DNA of 64,000 bases from Labilithrix sp. (GTDB taxonomy: Bacteria; Myxococcota_A; Polyangia; Polyangiales; Polyangiaceae). Below are positions 1 to 9,597 of this stretch, piece after piece; within the stretch, counting starts at the first letter, position 1; each line of letters begins with the position of its first letter. Below the pieces are notes generated by a model, which was not told the DNA's origin, searched no databases, and saw only the letters and a program-made list of their open reading frames with translations. The stretch lies in NCBI GenBank assembly GCA_019637175.1, contig JAHBWD010000002.1, forward strand, positions 62,001 through 126,000, given 5' to 3'. Position numbers and translations under genes: made by a program.

Positions 1-55
1 CGAGCGCCACGGAGAAGGCGGTGATGTCTTCGAATCGAAAGACAACGCTGCGCAC
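1..55 (-). CDS. Possible 5' end of a gene leaving the window
   Basis: Reading leftwards from a GTG at 55, an open frame beginning VRSVVFRFEDITAFSVAL runs off the left edge. It would be divergent from the DsbA-like gene with about 90 bases between them, which suits a shared promoter region. Only 18 codons are visible, there is no clear ribosome binding site and no family can be recognised, so this is a weak call made mainly from spacing and from natural-looking codon use. Confidence 0.28.
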   Translation of the reverse strand, partial: MRSVVFRFEDITAFSVAL

Positions 56-144
56 GGTGGGGCAATGTCTAGCCGCATGCGGCCCGCTGCGCAAAGTGCC
101 TGAGGATCGCTGGGGCCAATGGTGGTAAGCTCGCGCCCGCTCGC

Positions 145-1110
145 ATGGCCATGAAAGCGCTAGCAATCGGAATCGTTGGCCTTTTGAGCGTCTCCGGCTC
201 GACGTGCGGCAAGTCGACGGCGGAGGACGTGACGAAGGAGAAGCCCACCCCCGACGTCGTCCTCGAAGGGGTCGACACCGGCGGCCTCACCCCGCGCGAG
301 AAGAAGGAGTGGAGCCAGTACGTCTCCGAGTTCCTCTCCCCGTGCCAGAACGTGCCCGTGTCGATCGCGCAGTGCGTCCAGGAGAAGCGCGCGTGCTCGA
401 AGTGCACCCCGGCGGCGAAGTTCGTCCTCCGCGGCGTGAAAGACGGCATGACGCGCGAGCAGGTCGAGAAGAGCTACAAGAACCGCTTCGACGCGGACAA
501 GGTGAAGAACGTCCCCATCGACGGCTCGCCCGTGAAGGGCCCCGAGGGCGCGGCGATCACGATCGTCGAGTTCGCCGACTTCGAATGCCCCCACTGCGCC
601 GAGGTCGCGCCGCTGCTCGACAAGACGGTCGAAGCGAAGAAGAACGACGTCCGCCTCGTCTTCAAGTTCTATCCGCTCCCGAGCCACCCGCACGCCGACG
701 CGGCCGCGCGCGCCGCGGTCGCGGCGATGAACCAGGGCAAGTTCTGGGAGATGCACCACGCGCTCTTCACCAACCAGCGCCACCTCGAGCAGACGGATCT
801 CGACAGCTACGCCAAGGGCCTCGGCATGGACGTGTCGCGCTTCCACGCCGACATGCAGTCGCCGCAGACGACCGAGCGCATCGCCAAAGACAAGAAGCTC
901 GGCGAAGATCTCCAGATCGGGGGAACGCCCACGATCTTCGTCAACGGCCGCCTCTTCGACGGCCACCAAGACATGAACGACTGGATCGCCCTCGAGCTCT
1001 CCACGATGGGCGCGTCGTCGCCTCCTCCGAGCGCGGCGGACGCGGGCAGCACACTCGGCGTGGCGACCGGCGACGCGGGGAAACCTCCGGCGGACGCAGG
1101 GAAGAAGTGA
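145..1110 (+). CDS. DsbA-family thiol:disulfide oxidoreductase, exported
   Basis: A thioredoxin-fold protein of 321 residues, probably exported and possibly lipid-anchored. The DsbA/Thioredoxin_4 signature is clear: FADFECPHCAEV carries the redox pair C148-P-H-C151, and the cis-proline loop appears as GGTPTIFVNG near residue 257. The N-terminus is hydrophobic and ends in GSTC (Cys21), an imperfect lipobox. Four further cysteines (67, 77, 84, 87) lie in a linker before the domain and could form their own disulfides. The C-terminal 40 residues are low-complexity Pro/Ala/Asp. The family oxidises or isomerises disulfides in the envelope. The stop overlaps the start of the next gene (GTGA), so the two are probably co-transcribed although their roles look unrelated. 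Confidence 0.85.
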   Translation: MAMKALAIGIVGLLSVSGSTCGKSTAEDVTKEKPTPDVVLEGVDTGGLTPREKKEWSQYVSEFLSPCQNVPVSIAQCVQEKRACSKCTPAAKFVLRGVKDGMTREQVEKSYKNRFDADKVKNVPIDGSPVKGPEGAAITIVEFADFECPHCAEVAPLLDKTVEAKKNDVRLVFKFYPLPSHPHADAAARAAVAAMNQGKFWEMHHALFTNQRHLEQTDLDSYAKGLGMDVSRFHADMQSPQTTERIAKDKKLGEDLQIGGTPTIFVNGRLFDGHQDMNDWIALELSTMGASSPPPSAADAGSTLGVATGDAGKPPADAGKK

Positions 1111-1850
1111 GCCGCCTCGGCGCGGACAGCGGTTGCGGCTGCTTTCCGACCGGCCGGCACTATCCCGGCATCGCGCACCTCCTCAAGGTCACGATCCGCG
1201 GCCTCGCCGAGGGCTTCGCGCCCGACGCCGCGTGGCACGAGATCGACGTCGCGCTCCTCGACGTCGAGACGACGGGGCGCGACGCCTCGGTCGATCGCGT
1301 CGTCGAGCTCGGCATCGCCGTCGGCCGGCGCGGCGAGATCGTCGCGCGCTACAACTGGCTCATCGATCCCGGCATCCCGATCCCCGCCGAGGTCTCGGCC
1401 ATCCACCACATCACCGACGACATGGTCGCGGGCAAGCCGAAGTTCGAGGCGGTCGCGCCCGAGATCGCGCAGGCGCTCCGCGGCTGCGTCCCCGCCGCGT
1501 ACAACGCGCTCTTCGACCGCGCGTTCCTCATGAGCGAGTTCTCGCGCGCGAAGACCTCGGGCGAGGGCGTGCCCGCGCTCACGCGCGAGGTCGAGTGGAT
1601 CGACCCGCTCGTGTGGGCCCGCGACATCCAGGAGAACGAGAAGTCGCGCGCGCTCGGCGACGTCGCGGCCCGCCTCGGCGTCGAGCTCGAGAAGGCGCAC
1701 CGCGCGCAAGACGACGCGGAGGCCGCGCTCCGCGTCCTCTACGCCCTCGGCCGCGACGCGCGCGTGCCTCGCGCGTACGGCGCGATGATCCAGGAGCAGC
1801 GCCGCCTCGCCGGCGTCCAGGCCGACGCCCGCCGCATGTGGCGGAGCTGA
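1107..1850 (+). CDS. DEDDh 3'-5' exonuclease (DnaQ/PolC epsilon type)
   Basis: A 247-residue cytoplasmic exonuclease of the DnaQ superfamily. The expected metal-binding motifs occur in order: LDVETTG (Exo I, DxE), HHITDDM, YNALFDRAFL (Exo II Asp) and HRAQDDAEAAL (Exo III HxxxxD, making it DEDDh). Proteins of this size are either free-standing proofreading-type nucleases or the DNA polymerase III epsilon subunit; no polymerase-tethering tail is obvious, so a stand-alone nuclease is more likely. The GTG start is chosen because it overlaps the stop of the upstream DsbA-like gene by four bases. The open frame extends far upstream without other evidence for coding. Confidence 0.85.
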   Translation: MSRLGADSGCGCFPTGRHYPGIAHLLKVTIRGLAEGFAPDAAWHEIDVALLDVETTGRDASVDRVVELGIAVGRRGEIVARYNWLIDPGIPIPAEVSAIHHITDDMVAGKPKFEAVAPEIAQALRGCVPAAYNALFDRAFLMSEFSRAKTSGEGVPALTREVEWIDPLVWARDIQENEKSRALGDVAARLGVELEKAHRAQDDAEAALRVLYALGRDARVPRAYGAMIQEQRRLAGVQADARRMWRS

Positions 1851-1971
1851 CGCGAAGCCGCGTGCGCGGGCGGCGCGAAGCGTACGCGGCATGATGGTTG
1901 AGTGGTTGAACCACTTTCGAGCCCTCTCGCGGGGTTGGCTCATGGCTCGTCGGTTGCTTCGACCGCGACCG

Positions 1972-2586
1972 ATGAAGTCTCTTCTTGGCTCGGTCGCGGC
2001 TGCGGCCTTCTTCATGCTCCCTGCCGCGGCGCGCGCCGAGTCCTTCGAGGGGGAGACCGTCGACGTCCACCTCGAGGGCGACGCCGACGCGCAGCTCGAG
2101 GTGCGCACCCCCGACGGCTGGGTGCCCGTGTGCGCGGCGCCGTGCGACCGGGCCGTCCGGCTCGACGCGCGGTATCGCATCGGCGGAAGCGGCGTGCGTC
2201 CGTCGAGCGCCTTCAGCCTTCACGCGTCGGACGGCGCGCGCGTCGTGCTCCACGCCGACACCGCGAGCTCGACCGGCTTCACCGGCGGCATCGTGATGCT
2301 CTCGGCCGGCACGCTCGCCGCGGCCTTCGGCGGGCTCGTGCTCCTCTCGGCCGCCTCGGGTCTCGGGTCTCGCCACGACCGCGAGAGCGCGCCGCTCACC
2401 GGCGGGCTCCTCCTCGGCGGCGGGCTCGCGACCGCGGGCGGCGGCCTCTGGCTCACGCTCGCGAACGCGAGCACGTCGGTGACGCAAGGCCCGCGCCGGA
2501 TCGACGAACGCCCTGCTCCGGCGCGCGGAATGGAACCGCCAGCGGGCATGTCCCTTCAGGTGCCGCTCCTCCACTACACCTTCTGA
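1972..2586 (+). CDS. Exported protein with two hydrophobic segments, function unknown
   Basis: A 204-residue protein with a standard signal peptide (MKSLLGSVAAAAFFMLPAAARA). A short beta-rich region follows (VDVHLEGDADAQLEVRTPDG), resembling the PEGA-like or carbohydrate-module starts common in myxobacterial envelope proteins. Two glycine-rich hydrophobic stretches in the second half are probably membrane helices. Two cysteines (VCAAPC) could pair. An in-frame ATG at 1942 and one at 1891 exist, but the ATG at 1972 places the signal peptide at the N-terminus. No enzyme family is recognised. Confidence 0.7.
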   Translation: MKSLLGSVAAAAFFMLPAAARAESFEGETVDVHLEGDADAQLEVRTPDGWVPVCAAPCDRAVRLDARYRIGGSGVRPSSAFSLHASDGARVVLHADTASSTGFTGGIVMLSAGTLAAAFGGLVLLSAASGLGSRHDRESAPLTGGLLLGGGLATAGGGLWLTLANASTSVTQGPRRIDERPAPARGMEPPAGMSLQVPLLHYTF

Positions 2587-2600
2587 AGCTCACAACGAGC

Positions 2601-2638
2601 ATAGACTTGATCGGATCCGGCTAATCGATAAAGTCTAT
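2601..2638. promoter_or_regulatory. Inverted-repeat operator at the hipB start
   Basis: ATAGACTTGATCG (2601-2613) is matched by CGATAAAGTCTAT (2626-2638), 13-base arms with one mismatch and a 12-base spacer, ending three bases before the hipB ATG. HipB proteins characteristically repress their own operon by binding such repeats. The region is strikingly AT-richer than its surroundings and contains TAGACT and TATATT, either of which could serve as a -10 element. There is no ribosome binding site before the ATG, which hints at a leaderless or very short-leader transcript. Confidence 0.65.
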
Positions 2639-2641
2639 ATT

Positions 2642-3022
2642 ATGCCGAAGGCCCCGGACGCGCTCTCTTCTCTGCCGCCCGCCGCGTCGCAGGCGTTGAA
2701 GAAGCTCGGTGAGAACCTGGCGATCGCGCGCGTGCGGCGGCGCGAGCCGCAGCGTATCTGGGCGAAGCGGCTCGGCGTTTCGGTCCCGACGTTGATCCGA
2801 ATGGAGAAGGGCGATCCGGGCGTCGGCCTCGGGATTCTCGCGACGGCGCTCTGGATGATCGGCCGCGCGCAAGCGCTGCCGGACCTCGCGGCGCCAGAGA
2901 GCGATCGCGGCGCGCTCGAGCTCGACGTCCGTGAGGCCCTCGAGCGGCGCGCCGTCCGTTCGGCGGCGGCGACCGAGGCTCGCCTCGGCCGCAAGAGCGC
3001 TCGGAAGCGCGGGGCGCCGTGA
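2642..3022 (+). CDS. hipB: HipB-like antitoxin, XRE-family HTH
   Basis: A 126-residue DNA-binding protein. Residues of about 20-75 form a Xre/Cro helix-turn-helix (LGENLAIARVRRREPQRIWA, then LGVSVPTLIRMEKGDPGVG). The C-terminal third is Arg/Ala-rich and probably flexible. It precedes and overlaps a hipA gene by four bases (GTGA), the standard antitoxin-first order, and an inverted repeat covers its promoter. The expected job is to bind HipA, block its kinase activity and repress the operon. The ATG is the first in frame after the operator. The call rests on the HTH plus HipA partnership. Confidence 0.88.
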   Translation: MPKAPDALSSLPPAASQALKKLGENLAIARVRRREPQRIWAKRLGVSVPTLIRMEKGDPGVGLGILATALWMIGRAQALPDLAAPESDRGALELDVREALERRAVRSAAATEARLGRKSARKRGAP

Positions 3023-4260
3023 GCCGAGGGCGCGCGCCGTCGCCCTACCGCGTCACCGACCAGCTCTTTCTCTGGCTGCTCGCGCGACCCGAGGAGCCGG
3101 TCCTCGTCGGCGATCTCGAGACGGTGCGCACGATGCGCGGTGTGTCCCTGCGCTACGCGCGGGCGTGGCTCGAGCGCGGCTTCGCCTTGAGCGAGGATCT
3201 GCCGCTCGTCGCGGAGAGCTTCCTCCCGAAGGAGAAGGACACGGCCGCGGGCGCGGTCGACGACGCGCGCCCGGATCGCTGGGGTGAGCGCGTCATCCGC
3301 GTGCTCGACAAGCCGCCCCGGCTCTCGCTCCTCGAATACCTGTATTATGCAGGGGACGATCGCTTCGGGGCGCTCGGCGTGTCGACGTCGAAGGACGCCT
3401 ACCTCCCCCGCAGGACGGGCCCGTTGCCGACGTTCGCGGAGGCGGGCGCGATCCACGATCTGATCCGCAAGGTGCTCGCGAACGAGCCCATCCCGGCCGC
3501 GGAGCGGCGCCTCCTCGCCCCGGGCGTGACGATGGGCGGCGCGCGGCCGAAGGCGCTGCTCGACATCGACGGCGTTCAGTGGGTCGTGAAGTTCGCGGAC
3601 GGCGAGCCGATCGACACGCCCCTCGTCGAGCACGCGTCGATGACGCTCGCGCGGCAGGCGGACGTTCGAACCGCGGAGACCATGCCGATCCGGCTCGTCG
3701 ACGGCCACGCGCTGGCGATCAAGCGCTTCGATCGTGTCCCCTCCGGACGGCGTCACGCGCTCTCGGCCAACGTCGCGTTGAAGGCGGCCGGCGAGCAGCT
3801 CGGCTACCCCGATCTGGCGCAGCTCCTCCGAAGACGCGGCGTGGTCTCCGGCGACGTGAGCGTCGCGCAAATGCGAGAGCTCTTCCGACGGATGGTCTTC
3901 AACATCCTGATCGACAACACGGACGATCACGAGAAGAACCACGTCCTGCTCGTCGACGACGCCCAGCGGTACGAGCTGTCACCCGCGTTCGACGTGCTCC
4001 CGTCAGGTCAGGCCCTCGGCTATCAGCAGATGCGCGTCGGCGCCGAGGAGGCCGACGCGACGCTCGCGAACGCGATGTCGATGTCCGCGTCGTTCGCCCT
4101 GAAGAAGGACGCGGCGGCCCGAGAGATCAGGCGCGTCATCGCGGTGATCGAGCGCTGGCGCGAGCACTTCACCGCGTGCGGCGTCGCCGCCCGCGACGTC
4201 GATCTGCTCGCAGAGCAGATCGATCGCCCCTTCCTGAAGGACCAGCGCCGGGACTTCTGA
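3019..4260 (+). CDS. hipA: HipA-like serine/threonine kinase toxin
   Basis: A 413-residue HipA. The HipA N-terminal region holds the family motif DRWGERV (residues 86-92). The kinase core has the G-rich loop GGARPKALL (173-181), the ATP-lysine of VVKF (191), IKRFDR (234-239), the catalytic loop NTDDHEKNH (300-308, with two Asp and the conserved Asn) and the metal-binding SPAFDVLP. All catalytic residues are present, so the toxin is probably active. In E. coli HipA phosphorylates glutamyl-tRNA synthetase and induces dormancy; the target here cannot be told from sequence. The length is near the family norm. The GTG start overlaps hipB. Confidence 0.93.
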   Translation: MSRGRAPSPYRVTDQLFLWLLARPEEPVLVGDLETVRTMRGVSLRYARAWLERGFALSEDLPLVAESFLPKEKDTAAGAVDDARPDRWGERVIRVLDKPPRLSLLEYLYYAGDDRFGALGVSTSKDAYLPRRTGPLPTFAEAGAIHDLIRKVLANEPIPAAERRLLAPGVTMGGARPKALLDIDGVQWVVKFADGEPIDTPLVEHASMTLARQADVRTAETMPIRLVDGHALAIKRFDRVPSGRRHALSANVALKAAGEQLGYPDLAQLLRRRGVVSGDVSVAQMRELFRRMVFNILIDNTDDHEKNHVLLVDDAQRYELSPAFDVLPSGQALGYQQMRVGAEEADATLANAMSMSASFALKKDAAAREIRRVIAVIERWREHFTACGVAARDVDLLAEQIDRPFLKDQRRDF

Positions 4261-4303
4261 ATCCGTTCGTTCGCGCGCGGGCGACGCACTACACTTGAAG
4301 CGC

Positions 4304-5998
4304 GTGAAGCGCGCCGCGATCGTCGCCTCGGTCTTGCTCGTCGCCTGCGCCGGCGAGCCGCCGCCGCCTGCGCCTTCGGAAGCGAGCGCGCCGGCCGACG
4401 AGGCGTGCCCGGCCTCTTCGTATCGCGCCGCGCTCGATGAAGGCTGCGTGACGGGCGCCTACGCGACGTGCTTCGAAGGCTCGCGACGGCGGGCCTCCGG
4501 GTGGGGATGCGAGGCGATCGTCTCTCCCGTCGCGTGCACGGGCGCGACGCGCGACGCGATCGGCGAAGAGGGCTGCGTGCCCGTCGGCGACTGCGACGCG
4601 CCGTTTCCGCCGAGCGACGCGACCCACTTCGTGTCGCCGGCGGCGATCGTCGACGCGACGCACTTCCAGACGATCCGCGACGCCGTCGACGCGGCCCCCG
4701 CGGGCGCGGTGATCGCCGTCGACGCGGGCGAGTACCGAGAGAGCGTCGTCGTGCAGAAGCCGGTCACGCTCGCCGGTCGCTGCCCCGCGCGCGTCGCGTG
4801 GCAAGGCGCGCCGCGCGATCGCGCGCTCCGCGTCGAGGGCGTGAAGGCAACCGTGCGCGGCTTCACGTTCGAGTCTTCGGTCGTCGGCGTCAGCTTGGGA
4901 TCCGGCGCGAGCCTCACGCTCGAAGACAGCGTCGTCGACGGCAACACGCTCGCCGGCGTCATCATCGCCGACGGCAACGCGCGCGCCGATCTCGCGCGGG
5001 TCGTGATCCGCAACACGCGCCCGAGCAACGAGGGCGATCGCGGCGTCGGGATCAACGTGCAGGGCAAGAGCGTGCTCGTCGCGCGTGACTGCGCGTTCGC
5101 CGGCAACCATACGCAGAACGTGCGCGTCTCGACGGAGAGCGAGGCGACGCTCGAGCGGATCGTGAGCCGCGACGGCCGCCCGACGCCCGCCGCCGACTAC
5201 GGGCGCGGCATCCAGGTCCAGCAGGGCGCGCGCGCGACGATCACGCGCGCCGCCTTCCTCGACAACCACGACATCGGGATCGTCGCCGGCGACGACACGC
5301 GGATCGATCTGCGCGAGGTGATCGTCGCGCGCACGAAGCTCGCCGCGTCCGGACAGTTCGGACGCGCCCTCAACGCGCACGGCCGCGCGATCGTGCAGGG
5401 CGAGCACGTCCACCTCCACGACAACCACGACGCGACCGTGATGGTCGCCGAGGCGGGCACGTCGGTGTCGCTCGTCGCGTCGACCGTCGTCGACACCGAC
5501 TACGACAAGGAAGGCCTCGCCGGTCGCGCCGTCACGACGCAAGAGGGCGCCTCGTTCGAGATGCGCGACGGCGCCGTCGTCGGCAGCAAGGAGGTGGCCG
5601 TGGTCGTGTTCGGACGGGGAAGCCGCGCGACGCTGCGCCGCACGGTCATCCGCCAGACGGCGCCGAACTGGGGCGACTACTTCGGACACGGCGCGATGGC
5701 GAGCTTCGGCGGCACGCTCGCCCTCGAGGACGTCGAGGTCGCCGAGAGCTTCGGCACGGGGATCGCGATCGGCGACGGAGCGGCGCTCCTCTCGCGTGTG
5801 CGCGTCCGCGACAACCAGGTCGGTCTCTACGTGCAAGACGGCACGGCGCTGCGCGAGCTCGTGTCGGTATCGACCGACAAGGGCGAGGAAGAGAACGCCG
5901 TCCTCGTCTCGATCGACAGCGTTTTTCTAGGCAATGCGACGCGCCTGAGCGCCGGCGTCCTGCCGCTGCCCGAGCCGTCGCGCTCCATCGGTCCCTGA
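4304..5998 (+). CDS. Right-handed parallel beta-helix lipoprotein
   Basis: A lipoprotein of about 564 residues. The signal ends in LVAC (lipobox), followed by a Pro/Glu/Ala linker and a Cys-rich stretch of roughly 100 residues (AYATCFEG, WGCEAIV, EEGCVPVGDCDAP). From about residue 115 the sequence becomes a long series of beta-helix turns (PbH1-like: LEDSVVDGNTLAGVIIADG, FLDNHDIGIVAGDDTRIDL, and others). Such helices bind or cleave polysaccharide, or act as surface scaffolds; no lyase residues can be assigned, so a structural or adhesive role is as likely as an enzyme. Either GTG 4304 or TTG 4295 could be the start. There is no clear ribosome binding site. Confidence 0.8.
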   Translation: MKRAAIVASVLLVACAGEPPPPAPSEASAPADEACPASSYRAALDEGCVTGAYATCFEGSRRRASGWGCEAIVSPVACTGATRDAIGEEGCVPVGDCDAPFPPSDATHFVSPAAIVDATHFQTIRDAVDAAPAGAVIAVDAGEYRESVVVQKPVTLAGRCPARVAWQGAPRDRALRVEGVKATVRGFTFESSVVGVSLGSGASLTLEDSVVDGNTLAGVIIADGNARADLARVVIRNTRPSNEGDRGVGINVQGKSVLVARDCAFAGNHTQNVRVSTESEATLERIVSRDGRPTPAADYGRGIQVQQGARATITRAAFLDNHDIGIVAGDDTRIDLREVIVARTKLAASGQFGRALNAHGRAIVQGEHVHLHDNHDATVMVAEAGTSVSLVASTVVDTDYDKEGLAGRAVTTQEGASFEMRDGAVVGSKEVAVVVFGRGSRATLRRTVIRQTAPNWGDYFGHGAMASFGGTLALEDVEVAESFGTGIAIGDGAALLSRVRVRDNQVGLYVQDGTALRELVSVSTDKGEEENAVLVSIDSVFLGNATRLSAGVLPLPEPSRSIGP

Positions 5999-6072
5999 TT
6001 CCGCAATGAAATCTCCATGGTGACGCAGCGCGTGACCTTCCCTATCATCGGGCCCCTCGTAAGGAGCCCCCC

Positions 6073-7365
<1,293 letters not shown>

Positions 7366-7375
7366 GGCCTTCGGG

Positions 7376-8329
7376 CTACAGCGCGAAGAGAGCTCCGAGG
7401 CGCCGCGCGATCCACTCGCCGGCGAAGAGGAGCTCGAGGCACGCGAGGATCATGAACGGTCCGAACGGGATGCGCGCGCGCGGCGCGTCGAGGTCTTCCA
7501 TGATCGGATCTTCCTCGAGGGCCTTCTTCGCCTCTTCGTCGCCTTCGGCGGCGGCCTTCTCGAGCTCGGCGATGTCGTCGAGCACCGCCTGGGGGAGCGT
7601 CGGCTTGACGCCGAAGAGCGCGAGCGCGCCGGCGTAGATCGTTCCCTGGAGCGCGCCGCCGAAGAGGACGAACACGGCGCCCTGCCAGCCGAACCACGCG
7701 CCCGCGAGCGCGAGGAGCTTGGCGTCGCCGAGACCCATGCCGGTTCGCCCGAGGAAGCGCTTGTAGAGGAAGCCGAACGGCAGCCACACGCCGACGAAGC
7801 CCGCCGCCGCGCCGAGGAGCGACTCGGTGAAGGGCAGATCGCGGAGCGTCGCCGTCAGGATCCCGAGCACCGTTCCGCCGATCGTGATCGAGTCGGGCAG
7901 GAACATGTGCTCGGCGTCGATGAACGCGGCGGCGACGAGGCCCATGCAGAACGCGAAGTCGGCGCCGTAGATCGCGAGCGCGCGGAGGCCGGGCGTCGTG
8001 AGCGGGAGCTTCTCCACCACGACCATCACGAGGGCGAGCGAGAGGAGACCGCCGATCAGCTCGACGAGGGGATAGCGCGGGCTCATCTTCACGCCGCAGC
8101 AGCGCGCGCGCCCGCGGAGCACGAGGTACGAGAAGACGGGGATGTTGTCGTAGGCGGCGATCGGCTTGCCGCACCCGGGGCAGTGCGACGCGGGCTTCAC
8201 GACGCTCATGTCGCGGGGGACGCGGTAGATGACCACGTTGAGGAAGCTCCCCCACAAGAGGCCGAAGCCGAGCGCGACGACACGCAGGCCCCAGAGGGAC
8301 ACGATCGCGTAGACGTCTCCGAGGCTCAT
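7376..8329 (-). CDS. pilD: Type IV prepilin leader peptidase / N-methyltransferase
   Basis: A 317-residue polytopic inner-membrane aspartic protease that cleaves class III signal peptides of type IV pilins and type II secretion pseudopilins and methylates the new N-terminus. Catalytic aspartates are in FIDAEHM (D138) and GMGLGDAKLLA (D202). The N-terminal cytoplasmic domain with SHCPGCGKPI and DNIPVFSYLVLRGRA supplies the methyltransferase/zinc region. However, the usual second C-x-x-C pair reads A75-R-C-C78, so one canonical zinc cysteine is missing and a neighbouring cysteine may replace it. A charged loop of about 45 residues (DDIAELEKAAAEGDEEAKK) is inserted before the last helix. The ATG at 8329 gives the conserved N-terminus. 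Confidence 0.93.
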   Translation of the reverse strand: MSLGDVYAIVSLWGLRVVALGFGLLWGSFLNVVIYRVPRDMSVVKPASHCPGCGKPIAAYDNIPVFSYLVLRGRARCCGVKMSPRYPLVELIGGLLSLALVMVVVEKLPLTTPGLRALAIYGADFAFCMGLVAAAFIDAEHMFLPDSITIGGTVLGILTATLRDLPFTESLLGAAAGFVGVWLPFGFLYKRFLGRTGMGLGDAKLLALAGAWFGWQGAVFVLFGGALQGTIYAGALALFGVKPTLPQAVLDDIAELEKAAAEGDEEAKKALEEDPIMEDLDAPRARIPFGPFMILACLELLFAGEWIARRLGALFAL

Positions 8330-8401
8330 GAGCGACGGCAGCGTAACATTCGCCCTTGTCCCATCGCGAACTCGCTGCCGGCCTGTTACCTTCCCGGCGT
8401 C

Positions 8402-9076
8402 GTGCTCGTCGAGACGAACCCGCTGCACCCCGAGCCTCGCAAGATCCGGCGCGCCGTCGATGCGCTGCTGGCCGGCGAGGTCATCGCGTATCCGACCGAC
8501 ACGGTCTACGGGCTCGGCTGCGACATCCAGAACCGCAAAGCGATCGACAAGCTCTACATGATCAAGGGCATGGATCGGTCGCACCCGCTCGCGTTCATCT
8601 GCCCCGATCTCTCGGAGATCGCGCGGTACGCGATCGTCGACAACCAGGTCTACCGCGTCCTCAGGCGCTTCCTCCCGGGCCCGTATTGCTTCGTGCTCGA
8701 GGCCACGCGCGAGGTGCCGCGGATCCTCCAGACGAAGCGCAAGACGATCGGCATACGCGTGCCGAACCACGCGGTCACCGCCGCGGTCGTGGGCGAGCTC
8801 GGCCGCCCAATCCTGTCGACCACCGCGCAGCGCTCCGGCGCCGATCCCCACGTCGACGCGCGCGAGCTCGACGACGACTTCAAGGGCCTCGGTCTCGTCA
8901 TCGACGCGGGCGCGGGCGGTTCGATCCCGACGACCGTGATCGATCTCACGGTGCAGCCGCCCGCGATCATTCGCGAAGGCGCCGGATCGATCGACGACTT
9001 CGTCGACGAAGCGCCGCGCTCGCTCCGCGGGATGCGCGACGCGATGCGCCAGCTCAAAGAAGACCTCCGCGACTGA
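8402..9076 (+). CDS. Sua5/YciO/YrdC-family protein (threonylcarbamoyl-AMP synthase type)
   Basis: A 224-residue YrdC-domain protein. Family motifs are AYPTDTVYGLGCD, KLYMIKGMDRSHPLAFI, FLPGPYCFVLEA, TIGIRVPNH and PILSTTAQRSG. YrdC/Sua5 enzymes make threonylcarbamoyl-AMP for the t6A37 modification of ANN-decoding tRNAs; the YciO branch has this length and the same nucleotide-binding pocket but a less certain role, and the sequence looks closer to YciO (for example KGMDRSHPL). There is no Sua5 C-terminal domain. The GTG start at 8402 sits at the beginning of similarity, divergent from pilD across 72 bases. Confidence 0.85.
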   Translation: MLVETNPLHPEPRKIRRAVDALLAGEVIAYPTDTVYGLGCDIQNRKAIDKLYMIKGMDRSHPLAFICPDLSEIARYAIVDNQVYRVLRRFLPGPYCFVLEATREVPRILQTKRKTIGIRVPNHAVTAAVVGELGRPILSTTAQRSGADPHVDARELDDDFKGLGLVIDAGAGGSIPTTVIDLTVQPPAIIREGAGSIDDFVDEAPRSLRGMRDAMRQLKEDLRD

Positions 9077-9096
9077 GCTGCGATACGCTCCGGCGC

Positions 9097-9525
9097 ATGA
9101 ACAAGCTCGCATGCTCGGCGTTCATCGTCGCCCTCGGTTCGACGTTCGCTCCCGCTGCGCTCGCGCAGGAGGTGCAGGTCGTCTCCGCGCCTCCGCCGGC
9201 GCCGACGAGCAGCGAGCGGCCGCCGAGCAAGGGGACGGGCCTCATCATCGCGGGCGCGATCGTCGGCGGCCTCGGCGTCGTGAACCTGGCCACGTCGCCG
9301 ATCTGCCGGACCGACATCGTCGCGCCGAGCTTGCAGGATACATGCTTCTACGCGGCGCTCATCGGCGGCGGGGTGCTCTTGGCCGTCGGCGTCCCGATGC
9401 TGATCGTCGGCCTGAACAAGCAGGCGACGTACGAGGAGTGGAAGGAGCGAAACCGCGCGCTCGCCGGCGTGCGAGTCCTCACGAACCCGGGCGGCGGCGG
9501 ATTGGGGTACGAGATCACGTTCTGA
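9097..9525 (+). CDS. Small exported membrane protein, unknown
   Basis: A 142-residue protein with a signal peptide ending AALAQ. A short Pro/Ser linker follows, then two hydrophobic helices (GLIIAGAIVGGLGVVNLA and AALIGGGVLLAVGVPMLIVG) separated by a loop with two cysteines. Proteins of this layout are common and unassigned in myxobacteria. It lies 20 bases after the YciO-like gene and may be co-transcribed. No functional motif was recognised. Confidence 0.65.
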   Translation: MNKLACSAFIVALGSTFAPAALAQEVQVVSAPPPAPTSSERPPSKGTGLIIAGAIVGGLGVVNLATSPICRTDIVAPSLQDTCFYAALIGGGVLLAVGVPMLIVGLNKQATYEEWKERNRALAGVRVLTNPGGGGLGYEITF

Positions 9526-9597
9526 TCGAGCGGCACGAGGCTTGCGCCGCTTGCGAGCTTGAATATGCGCGCTAGAGGTTCGTCCTTCGCTCGCTCC

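Noticed and set aside
69..449. Minus-strand open frame of 126 codons
   Set aside because: It overlaps the DsbA-like gene in antisense and has no recognisable domain.
7907..8401. Open frame continuing upstream of the YciO-like gene
   Set aside because: It is antisense to pilD with shadow-type composition; similarity begins only at the GTG at 8402.
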